This document shows positions 8,541-19,958 of a stretch of 64,000 nt of DNA, in pieces. The stretch spans positions 35,012,814 to 35,076,813 of the forward strand of contig CM033392.1 of assembly GCA_019426215.1 (NCBI GenBank), in the 5' to 3' direction. Below the pieces are notes generated by a model. It was not told the DNA's origin. It did not search any database and saw only the letters and a list, made by a program, of their open reading frames with translations. Position 1 is the stretch's first letter, and each line of letters starts with the position of its first letter. Position numbers and translations under genes: made by a program. Source of the DNA: Buddleja alternifolia. Taxonomy: Eukaryota; Streptophyta; Magnoliopsida; Lamiales; Scrophulariaceae.

Positions 8541-11500
8541 TCACTTGGGCATTTCAGCTCGGATAGCTTCAGTTAGGTTGTCTTCCAAGTTCATCATCGC
8601 TTCATGATATTTATTGATTATGAGCTTATTTTCTTCTTGTTGTCTCTTCTTGAAAGCAGTAAAGTGTTTGTCCCAATCAGTTTGGTCAATACCAATATAC
8701 CTTAGGCAAATTCTAAAAGTTCAGATGAAGTCAGACATCTGCCTCTCTTCAGCTAACATTCTTGGATCTGAAGGTTCTAGAATAGATGCTCTTTCAAGAG
8801 GGATGTCAAACTGTTCAAGCAGTGCCCGAGAAGGTATTGGTAGATTTGGATATAGTGCTCTTGGAGGTTCTCTTAGCGTTCTAGTAGGCGCTCCAGCAGA
8901 CTCACTTACTCCAACAACACTTATCCAAGAAGGGAGACTTAGCGCAGAAGGTCAAACTTGACGCGGAGGCTCTTGAGCTCTTGAACTAGACGTTTTCCCC
9001 TTTTCTCCTTTCTTCTTCTCTTCCCCCTTATTTCCATCATCAGACTTTAGAAAGTGTTCTGTAAGTAAACTGACCTGATGAGCAATCTGAGACATAGAAT
9101 CTGTAATGTCATCCAGACGCTTGTCGAAGCGTTCCTGTAGTTCGAGGAGCTTGGCGCTGGTAGCATCATTCAGATGTCTCTAGGGTTTCGAGGCGCTTTT
9201 CAAACTCTTCTTTTATGGCAAGTTGGTTGGCTTGAGTAGCATCATGCATTTCTTGAAAAGCTTGTCTGCACTCACCAACAGCGGCTTAAGCTGAACTATG
9301 CATATGAGCAATTTGAGCGCTAATGTGAGACTCAATCTTTGCTAAATTGTTTTTAATCCAGTGGAGAGATTCTTCGTTTTCATTGGCATGAGCACTGATA
9401 TCCTCCAAAACGGATTTGAGCAAAGGACCACAAGATTGTCTCTCATCTGATTGAACCGCTTGAGGAGCCGGTCGCTTGAACCTAGATGAGTGTTTAAGAG
9501 AGTCAATGGGAACTTGATACGCGGGATCAAAGACAGTACCCCGTACATCAAGAGAAAGATCCTCAGCAATATCATCAGTAACGAGTTCAGGAGCGTCAGG
9601 AATATCCTCTGGTTGAGACGCTTGAACTGATTCTTCTGCAGACGCTGGAATACTTGCAACTTCAGAAATGGATGCTTCAACTAACTTAGCAGGTGTTTCC
9701 TCAAACACTGACTCTGTTTGGCGAAAGTCATTGAATTGGAAGTTCCAATTTGCTAAATCGGCATAAGAAGTGGACGCAGCTTCCAAAAGTTCAGTGAGTC
9801 GGGTTCTTGAAATGCAAGTACCGGAAATGAATGTGCGAAGGGGACTATCAATGGCCCTGATGTGCATGGGACCAATGATATCAAGCACATGATGCGGAAA
9901 GACTTTGGACGGTGCTTGATAGATAGAGAAAATTGAATCTGGGGAGTAATTTCTGGAAAATCCAATCAAGCAGTTAGACGGAAGAGACTTGAGACGCTGA
10001 TCTTCAGGCACATAAGCTGCATAGTACTCTTCTAAATATGTATAGATCGCTTAAGCCAGTCCCTGATTTCTTTCTAGCAGTGAGAGGACAAATTCATAAT
10101 GACTGAGTACCTCTTTGCGGATAGAAGGGAGCAGTGGATATCCTCGAAATGAATTGATTACTGAGCCGTTCCATTGTCTGAGATTGGCATTGAAGATTCT
10201 GTCGAAATGAGATAAGGGAGTCATAATCTTCACCATCAAGTTAAAGTTATCTTCGCAGTGGCTTGGAGCGAAATTTAAGCTAGTAATGTGAGTACTGCCA
10301 CTGGTAGACGCTTGAGCATTAAATGTAGAGGAGTAATGGACAATCTGTGAAGCTCTTGACGCAGACATTGCTCAATCTGATGTCTAATGATTGGGAGCTT
10401 GAGAACAGGTCCAACTCTCTGTTGACGCTTCTTCAGGCAATGCTTGGCGAAATGATGCTTCTTGTCATGCATGTCTATGCCAAATAAATGGGGAGCTTGA
10501 ACTAACTCTGTGAAGGTATATTGATGACCCATATACGCTTCAACCCAATTTACTTCGTTCATACAGTAGTCTGTGCCAGCGTTGACAATAGCTCTAATGC
10601 CTTCATGGTGAATATCTCTGATAGATTCAAAGCGATATCTATCAGTCTGATAGTTAGCATTCCAGATGCTATCAAAATATGCATCAGTTTTCGTCTGGAT
10701 CAAATTTGTGAGAGATTTAAGACGCTCACCAGCATGAATTGTTTTATTCTTCCATAGGCGGAGTGGATTGACCAAAGTTTGATTTTCAGGACTATTGGCA
10801 ATATGAGGAAAGTGTGTGTAGCCTTCTCTGTTCAAGACTGCCTCTGATGGATTGAGAAAGCTAGGGCGAAGTGGCTCATACACACGAATATTGTAGTCTC
10901 TGAGAGCAAAACCTGTAGGCTTGCTGTGGCCATAGTCGATGTAGTATGGCAGATCCACATCACATCTAGGAGTTGTTCCTCCTTGTCTGTCTTGTTGAAG
11001 AATAAGAGAGGACGGTATTTGACCAGGAGTTTTTCTTAGTTGAATGGCCATATAGTACTTCCTCTCAATTTCTGCCATCGCAGTGTTAAACACTAGATCC
11101 CTAATTTTATTATCAATATCAATCAGCAGGGCAATCTCATTCTCAGCAGTAATATATCTTTCTTCATTATAGCCTGCAGGAATGAAATCTTCTTCGAGCG
11201 CTTGGGGCATGTAGTTGATTGAATGATCAATTGTCTTCAGTGTGTCCAGTTGGAAGAAGTGCCTTGGCTTTGTAACATCTTCAACAACGCTCTGACCTGC
11301 TGAGCGTGCCTCTGTTATAGCCAGAACAGGAATTGATGTTTGAACTTCTTTGGGAGCAGGTTCCTTAGTTTCAATTGCAGCAACTTCTGCGGCAACGTCT
11401 TTGGCAATAGCCACAACTGCCGTCATCTTAACATCTAGGTTGATGTCGGTTGTTGCTTCAGCAACAGCTGGAACTAAAGCTGTAACACATGAACTATTCT

Positions 11501-12751
11501 CTATAAGAGCAGGATCTTCTACAGATGTAGGAATAGAAATGCTGTGGGAAGAAATAAACTTACCCTGAGAACTTATCTCATCAGCAATACTTTGAGCGCT
11601 TGGCTCAACAGCAACTTGAGCGCTTAGCTCAACAGTCTCAGGCTCTTTAGGAACAGGAGCAGCTCAACGCTTGCTTATCCTGGAATGCTTGAAAACGTTG
11701 ACTCCTTCAACGAGTTTGAGCGCTTGAGCGGGAGGAGCAACAGCTGGTTCATCAAATTCAATTTGTTTAATAATTCCTTCCAGCTTCCTCTACTTGAGAG
11801 GTAACTTGTCCTTTGCATCCTCATCAGTTTCCTGATCATCTTTTTGAAGAGCAAGAACAGCTTGTGCCTTGGGCTTTCTAGTAGCCCTCTTCTTGGTAGT
11901 AGCTAGACGCTTCACGGCTTCCTCTTGAACAGGACGCTCAACCTCTTCATCAGACGCTTTACGTATAATTTGACACTCAGAAAGTGGTTTAACAGCACCA
12001 CCAACTTTGGGAGGATTAAATAGATTGGTCAAAATCCTTTTTCCCAAAAACTTGGTCTTATTCAAGGAGAGACTAGATGAGTAAACACAGTCGGATTTGT
12101 ACAGAAGGTCACTCAAGATAAGCATATACGGTTTATTTTGGGTGTTTAGACAGTCCCTAAACCTTCTAAAGATGTACTCACTCCAGTTGATTTGAATAGA
12201 GAGGAATATCGCTGTCAACATCTGAAATTGCGTTGGGTTGACCCTATCAAAAGTGCCCACTCTGCATTCAATAATCTTGCTGCAGAAATCAGCCAACAGA
12301 CAGTATTGTGATACCATATCTTTCTTTTCAAAGTATTGGTGTAGGGTACACCATCATAGGCCCTCATAATCGTCCATGCTTCCATTATTTGTGCCAGAGT
12401 AATACTATCCAGTGCATCACCCTCATTGGGAAGGTTGAAGTTCTTGGCAATGGATGCAGCAGACAACACAAATTCCCTAGGTGCCTCCTTCTTGGTCATA
12501 GGCAGAAGACAAGAGATAGAATTCTTGTCCTCCGAGAGTTTAGCAGTTCTCCAGAAAGTATCAACCTCCGTCGGAAAGAAATATGAATATTGTGTTAAGA
12601 AATTTTTAAGCCCGACCTTTGTAACAGTGTCCATCATGTCACGCAGGTTAATCTGAGGTTGATCATACAGGAATTTCCAGTCGACAACAAGGCCTTCAGT
12701 AACCTTGATGATAGGCTCGGCAGAAGTAGACGAAGCTTTCTTTGGTGCCAT
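8541..12751 (-). pseudogene. SirB third ORF (env-position ORF), degraded
   Basis: About 1400 codons downstream of pol, the position of the env-like gene of Sireviruses. It starts MAPKKASSTSAEPIIKVTEG at 12751 and ends near 8541, broken by frameshifts into pieces 12751-12215, 12317-11790, 11426-10275, 10368-10051 and 10011-9286. It is collinear with SirC (47384-58846) throughout. Visible parts: an N-terminal region with FPTEVDTFW and WSEYIF; a basic/acidic linker (KKRATRKPK, DDQETDED) that could hold a nuclear localisation signal; a central region (TPGQIP, VDLPYYIDYGHSKPTGF, FLNPSEAVLNREGYTHFPH, LWKNKTIHAGERL); a region with YPLLPSIRKEV and SPLRTFISGTC; a heptad-rich C-terminal segment. I see no signal peptide or membrane segment, so 'env' is positional only. 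Function unknown. Confidence 0.75.
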
Positions 12752-13562
12752 TTTTGAAAATAGAGTGAACTGAGATTTTCTTTTGAGAGAGTAAAATTTA
12801 CAGAAATTTTGAGAATAGTGAATGATTTTTCTGCAGAGATTGTTTTAAATGACATAGTAAAGAGATTTTGAAACTTGTGTTCTCTCATCTCTTCAAGATT
12901 TAAACACGTGTAAAGTTATTTTAATCTCAGCCATAAATTCATTAACTTCGGACGTGAGTTTTGTGTAAGAGAGAGAAGTTACATTTGGTAATTCCCATAT
13001 ATAAAGATTTGACATCCGAGTTAAAAGTTTAAAAAAAACGTTTGGCATTTTCAGAGTGTAGTACACACGCCTGATGGTACACTGACACGTACACAAACAC
13101 GTGCTATCTCTGAGCCGTCATTTTAAAAGTTTTGATTAACCGCCAGTTGGATGTGATAGAAGCGTGCAAGTAGAGTACAAAATAGACTTTTGAGTCTACC
13201 CACTACTTCAAAAAGCTTGTAAAATTTATGCATGACTTTTAAAAACATTTTTATATTAAGTGTTGAATGGAATTGGTTCAACGCTTAACTGATACCACTG
13301 GTTGATATATCAATAGAAAATTAGACGCTTAGGATTGAAAAGTCTTTTTATGTTTGAACGTCCAATATTTTATGCATAAGTAATACTGAGCGTTGATGAT
13401 CATGCATCTGAAAATTTTGATCATTGACGCTTGCAGTTATGGTCAAGTACAACTTTAAGGTTCCCCCTAAATTTGATAACTTGTACCAAAAAAAATCTTT
13501 TAGACATAAATCAAGTGGATTCCCCGTAAATTACATGTCTGATAAAGTATGATGCAAAATGA
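12752..13562 (-). promoter_or_regulatory. SirB pol-to-ORF3 spacer with conserved G-box and TATA
   Basis: About 810 bases without coding. In sense orientation it holds a G-box CACGTG (13098-13103), then about 92 bases later TTTATATA (12998-13005) and a CT-rich stretch, then a second CACGTG (12905-12910) and the ORF3 start (12751). The SirC spacer keeps the same order and spacing. An AGACTCAAAAGTCT inverted repeat (about 13180-13195) is also conserved. A separate promoter for ORF3 is my inference. Confidence 0.55.
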
Positions 13563-16500
13563 TTAAGCGTTTAAATCAATCATACCTAATTCACTTCTCA
13601 AAGTGAGAAAACGTTGTTCGTTGAGCGCTTTGCTGAAGATATCTGCCAATTGTTTGTCAATTCTAATGAAGTGCATGGAGATATCTTTCTTTTGAACGTG
13701 GTCACGAAGAAAATGGTATCTAATGTCAATGTGTTTGGTTCTGGAATGAAGAACGGGGTTTTGAGTCATGGCTAAAGCACTTTGGTTGTCACAATGAATG
13801 GGGGTTGGTCCGAGGATTATTCCATAATCTCTAAGTTGTTGCCTCATCCATAACACTTGTGCACAACAACTTCCTGCAGCTACATACTCAGCTTCGGCTG
13901 TGGAGGTAGCTATGGATTGTTGTTTCTTACTATGCCATGAAACTAACCTATCACCTAGAAATTGACATGTACCGCTTGTACTCTTACAATCTATTTTGCA
14001 TCCTGCAAAATCTGCATTTGAGTAACCAATTAGTTCAAAAGGAGAGTCCCTTGGATACCATAAGCCCACATTTTGTGTGTCTTTTAGGTATTTAAGGATC
14101 TTCTTGGAAGCACCTAAGTGTGACTCTTTAGGATCAGCTTGAAATCGTGCACACATGCATACCGAAAACATAATATCAGGTCTACTCGCAGTAAGATAAA
14201 GAAGTAATCCAATGATACCTCTATAATTAGTGATATCAATTTTTTTTCTACTTTCATCCTTGTCTAACTTAAGCGTTTGGCTCATTGGAATTTTTTAATA
14301 TGATGCATTTTCCATACCAAATTTCTTAATCATATCTCTTGTATATTTAGCTTAGTTAATAAATATGCCATTAGGGAGTTGTTTAACCTGTAATCCTAAG
14401 AAAAAAGTTAATTCACCCATCATTCTCATTTCCAATTGTTCTTGCATCATTTTCGAAAATTTCTCACACGGACGCTTGTTAGTAGAACCAAATATAATAT
14501 CATCAACATAAATTTGGACTAAGAGGATATCTTCGTTATTGGTAATTTTAAATAACGTTGTATCAACGCTGGCTTTTGAAAAGCCTTTACCAATAAGGAA
14601 GATAGAGAGAGTGTCATACCATGCTCGGGGTGCTTGCTTAAGCCCATAAAGTGCTTTGTCTAACTTCTAAACCATACCCTTACCATGATTGTTGATGAAT
14701 TCAAGTGGTTGCTCCACATATATTTCTTCTTGGAGTATACCATTCAGGAAAGCACTCTTCACGTCTATCTGATACACCATGAACTTGTTGAATGCTGCAT
14801 ACGCTAGAAACATGCGGATTGCTTCAAGACGGGCGACAGGAGCGTATGTCTCATCAAAATCAATACCCTCTTCTTGGCAATACCCTTGAGCTACGAGTCT
14901 GGCCTTGTTCCTTATCACAATGCCATTCTCATCCGTCTTGTTTCTATAAACCCATCTAGTCCCAATAACTCCTTGGTGAGTTGGCCTTGGTACTAGCGTC
15001 CAAACCTTATTTCGTTCAAACTAATTAAGCTCTTCTTGCATGGCTTCAATCCAACTTGGATCACTTAGCGGTTCATCCACTTTCTTAGGTTCCATTTGAG
15101 ATAGAAAGCTTGCGAACATAGCCTCATTTAATGTAGCGGCTTTAATTCTAACAAGCGCTCCAATATCTCCAATAATCTGCTCAGGTGGATGATCATGCAA
15201 CCATAGTCGATCTGGTTGGAAAGGGTTAAGAGGTTGAACAGACGCTTGACGATTGACTATCCTCTTGCGTAGGTGTTTCAAGTTCACAAATCCTTGTTTG
15301 CTCTTGATGATCACTCTTTTCATGATCATCAACATTTCTTACATAATTATCCACAGTAACCTCACGAGTAATCTTAGGAGGTGGCACTGAGATCTCATCA
15401 TCGTCATCACTGTCATCGTTAATGGTGATCTTAGACGCTTGATGACATAGATCTTCAACTCCTACATCATTCACATTAACCTTACTCGGTTCTTGGTTAG
15501 CATCATCAAAAATGACATGAATAGATTCCTCAACCTTCGATTTGATCTTATTTAAGATGCGAAAATTCTTTCCATTCTTAGCATAGCCTAGAAAGATTTC
15601 CTCATCCGCTTTAGGATCAAATTTCTTTAAGCTTTGGGATCCATTATTATGGATAAAGCATTTAGAACCAAAGACGTGAAAGTATGAAACATTTGGCTTA
15701 CATCCCTTCCATAGTTCATATGGAGTTCTCCCATGCTGTTTGTTGATCATGCAACGGTTTTGAGTGTAACATGCAGTGTTGATCGCTTTGGCCCAAAACC
15801 TAGGAGCAAGCTTGGATTTTGCTAAGATTGTCCTAGCGGCTTCCTTGAGCGTTCGGTTCCGGCGCTCAGCAACACCATTTTGTTGGGGAGTTTGGGAGCA
15901 GAATACTCATGATGTATTCCATTCTCTGCACAAAACTTCTCAACAATCTTGTTAGTAAACTCAGTACCGTGATCACTTCTTATTATTGCAACTTTAAGAT
16001 TTTTCAATATTTGAAGTTGTTGAATAAGCGTTGTTAACTTGTCACATGTCTCATCTTTGGATGAAAGAAATTCCACCCAAGTAAATCGAGAGAAATCATC
16101 TACTATCACCAAAGTATACTTTTTACCGCTTACACTGATCGTTTGAACAGGTCCAAACAAATCCATATGAAGTAGTTCAAGTATTCTAGAGGTAGATAGA
16201 TGAGGTTTTCTCTTGAACGATGACTTAACTTGTTTACCCATTTGACAAGCGTCACAAAGGCGATCCTTATGAAATGGTCCATTTGGTAATCCCTCTACAA
16301 GATTTTGACTTATAAGTTGAGAGATTGTCTTAAAGTTGAGGTGATTCATTTTTCTATGCCATAACCAACCCATTTTAGATTCATTTTTAGCAACAAAGCA
16401 TGTTGGGTTGTTATCAACTGTTGAACCCCAATCTACGAAATATACGTTGTTAGTTCTTTTACCCTTCAATTTAGTAGACTTAGTCTTAGCGTCATTTATA

Positions 16501-16791
16501 TAGCAACAGCCGCTTGAGAATATGACTTCAAAGCCTTTATCACAAAATTGACTTATGCTTAATAAATTGTGACTTAGACCCTCAACATAATAAACATCTT
16601 ATCATGATGTTTCCCCTATGCAAAGTACCTATACCTTTGGTTTTACCTTTGGATTTGTTACCAAATACAACCTGAGGACCATTGGCAGCTCGATAGTTGA
16701 TCAGAAGATCGTTGGAACCAGTCATGTGCCTTGACGATCCACTATCAAAGTACCACACAGATGTATCGGCTCTAGCTCTAGGTACCTGCAA
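13563..16791 (-). pseudogene. SirB pol: protease, integrase, reverse transcriptase, RNase H
   Basis: Order in sense direction. Protease 16791-16582 (WYFDSGSSRHMTG, active-site DSG intact). GAG-pre-integrase and integrase 16469-15822 (WLWHRKMNHLNFK, zinc-finger CDACQMGK, MDLFGP, IRSDHGTEF), with the frame lost just before the catalytic glutamate near 15900. Integrase C-terminus 15750-15226 (WKGCKPNVSYFHVFG). Reverse transcriptase 15100-14290 ([27 protein letters not shown] and a YVDD motif near 14505-14515). RNase H 14285-13563 (STAEAEYVAAG, TKHIDIRYHFLRDHV). RNase H reads GYSNADFAG where GYSDAD is usual. The pol stop is TAA. Several frameshifts make it non-functional; domain order and residues place it in the Sirevirus lineage. 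Confidence 0.88.
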
Positions 16792-18460
16792 TCAAAAGGG
16801 AAGTTCTATCTTTGTTCAGGTACCCATTGTTGCTTGGGTCCTTTAACATTAGTAACATTGTTAGTTTGAATTAGAACTTTAGAAACCCATCTTTGCCTAG
16901 TCTTCATTGTAGGAATACTGGCCTTTTTAGGTTTCACATCGTGTTGTGTGTGCTTTTTGGGTGTATAATAATATCTCGATTATAATAGTAGTCATAATCA
17001 TAGTCATAATCATAATCATCATAGTATCGATAATATGATCTTGACTTTCTTGGATATTGACGCTGGTATTTCCTTGGTGCTGGCTTGGGTTGCATTTTTG
17101 GTGCTGCACGCTTAGCGCTTGATTCACAGTGGCCAGACTTATCTTTAGCCTTTTGAGCGTTTGGATAGACCCGTCTTTGTGAATCATTTGGCTTAGCCTT
17201 ACCCTTACCTGAGTCAGCTTTGGCTTTCTCATTTGGCCTCTTACCATTGTCGCTAGGTTCATTTTGTGTTTGACCTTGTGAACCTTTCTCAACAAAGATA
17301 ACACCCTTTCCTTTGTTGTTCGCCGCAACATTAGATTTATTAGGTTGTTTACAGAGTTTATTGCATCCTAAACCGGTCTTTTCACCAAATAATCTAGTTA
17401 CTTCAGTCACATTATCCAACTTTCTAGAAGCTTTTGATAATGATGAGATGAGCTGCTCTGATTTACCAAGTCTAGCGATCAAATCAGCTTCTCTCTTGAC
17501 TATAATATCAAGATCGCTTTTTAATTGAATAACCTCACTCTCAAGTGATTGGTTCTTCTCAATGCATTGTTGTTGAACTTTCAACTCTGCTTTGAGCGTT
17601 ACTTTATCTCTTGTGAGTGATGAGATAATAGCGAGATCGTTTTGATATATTTTGGCAGCTTCTTGACATTCATTGTAGTATTCTTTGACTTTGTCAAGTA
17701 GATCATCATAAGAGAGAGGAATAGATAATTCATTGATTGCCTCAGGGGACGCTTCATTATGTCTGGCCATGAGACATATGAGCGCTGAGTCATCTAATGG
17801 CTCATCATCATCACTACTCTCCTCTGATGATTCTAAATCTTCAGGTGCGGATACTGGTTCTGATTCCGCTAGCAAACCTTGTTGACGAAGGTTGCTCCTG
17901 AATTGGTTTCTATCTAAGTAATCCTACCTTGAGGGCTTGGATACATTTGGATAAGGGCAATTTACCTGGTAGTGCCCTGGTTTCCTACAATTATAACAAA
18001 GATTAGTTTTCATCTTTTGTTCATTTGTTAACCTTGCAAGGTGTGGTTGTGAGACCACTGGAGCTGAGAGTTTTTGAGTAGATGCTTGGTATTGAGCAGG
18101 CGCTTGGGGTGAAGGAATAGAATACTGAGGCGCTTGAAGCTGTTGTTGCACCAGAGAAGGCGCTTGATATGGACTCTGTCTTTGATTATTGAAACCTTTT
18201 CCTTTCTTTTCATATCTCAAGAACTTTCTAAATTTATTCAGCAAAGCCAACTCCTCTTCCTCATTGATATCTAAATTCTTTCCTTTATTACCCGATTTGC
18301 CTTTGATTGATGCTATAAGCGCTCCAGATTCAATCACTGGACTACTCACAACATCACTTGCAAAATTCAACTCAAACTCAAATGCTTTGAGCTCTAAAAA
18401 GGCGTCTTCTGGAGTTAAAAGATCCAACTTATTTGATTCTCTCATAGCAGTTGTTCCTGA
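16792..18460 (-). pseudogene. SirB gag, N-terminally deleted
   Basis: Equivalent to the SirD gag from its MRESNNLDSL block onward; the first ~175 residues are deleted. Piece 18445-17924 carries a CCHC zinc knuckle (CYNCRKPGHYQVNC) and ends at a TAG near 17922. Piece 17875-16934 carries an acidic stretch (SSEESSDDDE), a probable coiled coil (ECQEAAKIYQNDLAIISSL onward), a Lys-rich region and a Tyr/Asp-rich tail encoded by a short-period repeat (about 16970-17040). The gag stop is followed by TTGATTGCAG, then GTACC opening the protease frame. The coding triplets are rich in the AAGCGTC word typical of this family. Confidence 0.85.
17896..17924 (-). repeat. 29-base direct repeat, gag copy
   Basis: The source copy lies inside gag; an identical 29 bases recur at 18455-18483 exactly at the LTR/gag deletion junction. 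In SirD only the gag copy exists, in diverged form near 62790. Confidence 0.85.
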
Positions 18461-18483
18461 ATTGGTTTCTATCTAAGTAATCC
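18455..18483 (-). repeat. 29-base direct repeat at LTR/gag deletion junction
   Basis: Identical to 17896-17924. It bridges LTR sequence (GTAATCCCA onward) and mid-gag (ATGAGAGAATC), with the primer site and gag N-terminus missing between them. GGATTAC is common to the LTR and the gag copy, the kind of microhomology expected for a reverse transcriptase template jump. Confidence 0.75.
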
Positions 18484-19590
18484 CAACTACGTCCTTCTTC
18501 TCCTTGAACACTTGGAGGCAATCCACTAAAATGATTCTCAAAGAATCACACAGAATCTTCTACAAATTAGGGAGAGATGGATGTTGATGACTTGAGCTCC
18601 TGGATCACACAGACTTCTGCTCCAAATCACTTCAATCTCCTTGCTTTTTTCACCCAGAAATACTGCAAGTATCCAACTTCGACTTCACACAGATCGCGAG
18701 GCTTGGATAGGGGTTTTTCTAAAAGGTTTGTTTGATTTTGATAAAGTTCGAACAACTAGGAATATCTCAGTAGTAATGTGGGTTTCTCTAAAAGGAATGT
18801 TTGAGATATTGGTTGACTGTCTCAGGAATTGAAGAAGAACAAAGATAATGTTTTCTTGAATGTTCTGGCTTTTCTGAGAGTTTAAGGAATGAGACTTCAA
18901 TGCAACAACAATTTGGCTTGGAAATCGATTGTTCTCTATTTGGCTTGTTGTTGAGGTCCTATTTATAGTCATTCTTAAAGAAAGTGTTTGTTTGACATAT
19001 GCACGAGCGCGTGTCTCTCACTTCCGCGAGTGAACAACTTTTGTCCTTTTTCCTGAAAATCTGCTGCACAAAGTTGGTTCTGCAGTCTATGAAATGTTGA
19101 CAGTCCAATAAGGTGGCTTCTCCGTACGTCTGGAAGTGCTTATCACATTTAATGATCTTATTAGCATTTAATGCATTTGAATTAAATGCCCATTGGCACT
19201 TAATGCATTGAGAATATTTGCATTAAACTCCTTCTGGACTTAGAAATAAATTCAGGTGAAATCAGTCATTGATAGACGCTTGTTCATCCTTGAATTACTT
19301 CTATCCTATAAGGTGACGCTTGATGTAGCTGGTCATTCTAGACGCTTGGAATCTTCATCTATATCCAGACTTCAGGCGCTTGAGTCTTCAAACTTTTACT
19401 TCCGATAAACTCACTCAGAACATATTAGACGCTCAGTGTAAGACAACTTAACCTAAAAATTTAGAATAAAAATAAAACAAAGCCTATTACAAATCTAACG
19501 CTTCAAAGCTAAAATCAAACTTACACATTTGGGGTCTAACAAAAAGTCCTAATTGTCATCATCAAAACATCTAACATGAAATTCCTAACA
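18477..19590 (-). repeat. SirB 5' LTR (promoter end intact, primer-site end deleted)
   Basis: In sense orientation it starts TGTTAGGAATTTCATG at 19590 and runs to a GGATTAC block at about 18477, where the deletion begins. SirD shows that LTR end, C-tract and primer site should follow. Many copies of the family word AAGCGTC (here GACGCTT) occur, for example near 19275, 19315 and 19341. The uninterrupted sequence at 19175-19200 serves as the empty site for GypA. Confidence 0.85.
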
Positions 19591-19958
19591 TTAGTTTATC
19601 AACCTCTATTCAATTTCCTTAATTCAATAATAATGCTTCTACATTGGTAGTGCCTAAATGGACGTGATACAGCAGTTAGGTCATATCAGAAGAATGTCAA
19701 TGCAAAAGTTATCATATTAGGGGCTCTTCAATTTTTTATTAGTATAAATATCTCAAAAAATACTTTAAATAGTTCTTATTCCCACCAAATATATATATAC
19801 ACATATTGATATATATATATACACGAATATATACATATAATATATTTTATATATGTATAAAGAATAGTTTAATCTTTGAATGACAATGTTCATGCAACTC
19901 TAGGTTGTCCTCTGGACAGATTCACATCCAATGGTAACAGTCGGCAACATGATATAAC
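19591..19958. other. AT-rich interelement DNA with TA microsatellite
   Basis: No gene or recognised element. A degenerate (TA)n / TATACA tract occupies about 19789-19860. This is one of few stretches not assignable to an LTR element. Confidence 0.6.
19789..19860. repeat. TA-rich microsatellite
   Basis: Runs of ATATATAT interrupted by ACACA and ACGA, directly visible. Confidence 0.85.

Larger units (their letters stand above)
1391..19590 (-). mobile_element. SirB: Sirevirus-like copia element (with nested GypA)
   Basis: LTRs, polypurine tract, three coding regions in the order gag, pol, ORF3, and Sirevirus-type gag. Both outer ends are damaged: the left LTR is truncated by the S1 junction, and the primer-site side of the right LTR is deleted. 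No target duplication can be read because the left end is lost. Confidence 0.85.

Noticed and set aside
8614..8961. 115-codon plus-strand ORF
   Set aside because: It is antisense to the C-terminal part of the SirB third ORF, whose minus-strand reading matches SirC.
9342..9680. 112-codon minus-strand ORF overlapping the third ORF
   Set aside because: Alternate frame of the real coding sequence at 10011-9286; only the latter matches SirC.
19591..19958. Possible host gene fragment between SirB and E2
   Set aside because: AT-rich, microsatellite-bearing, no open frame or splice pattern that could be supported.
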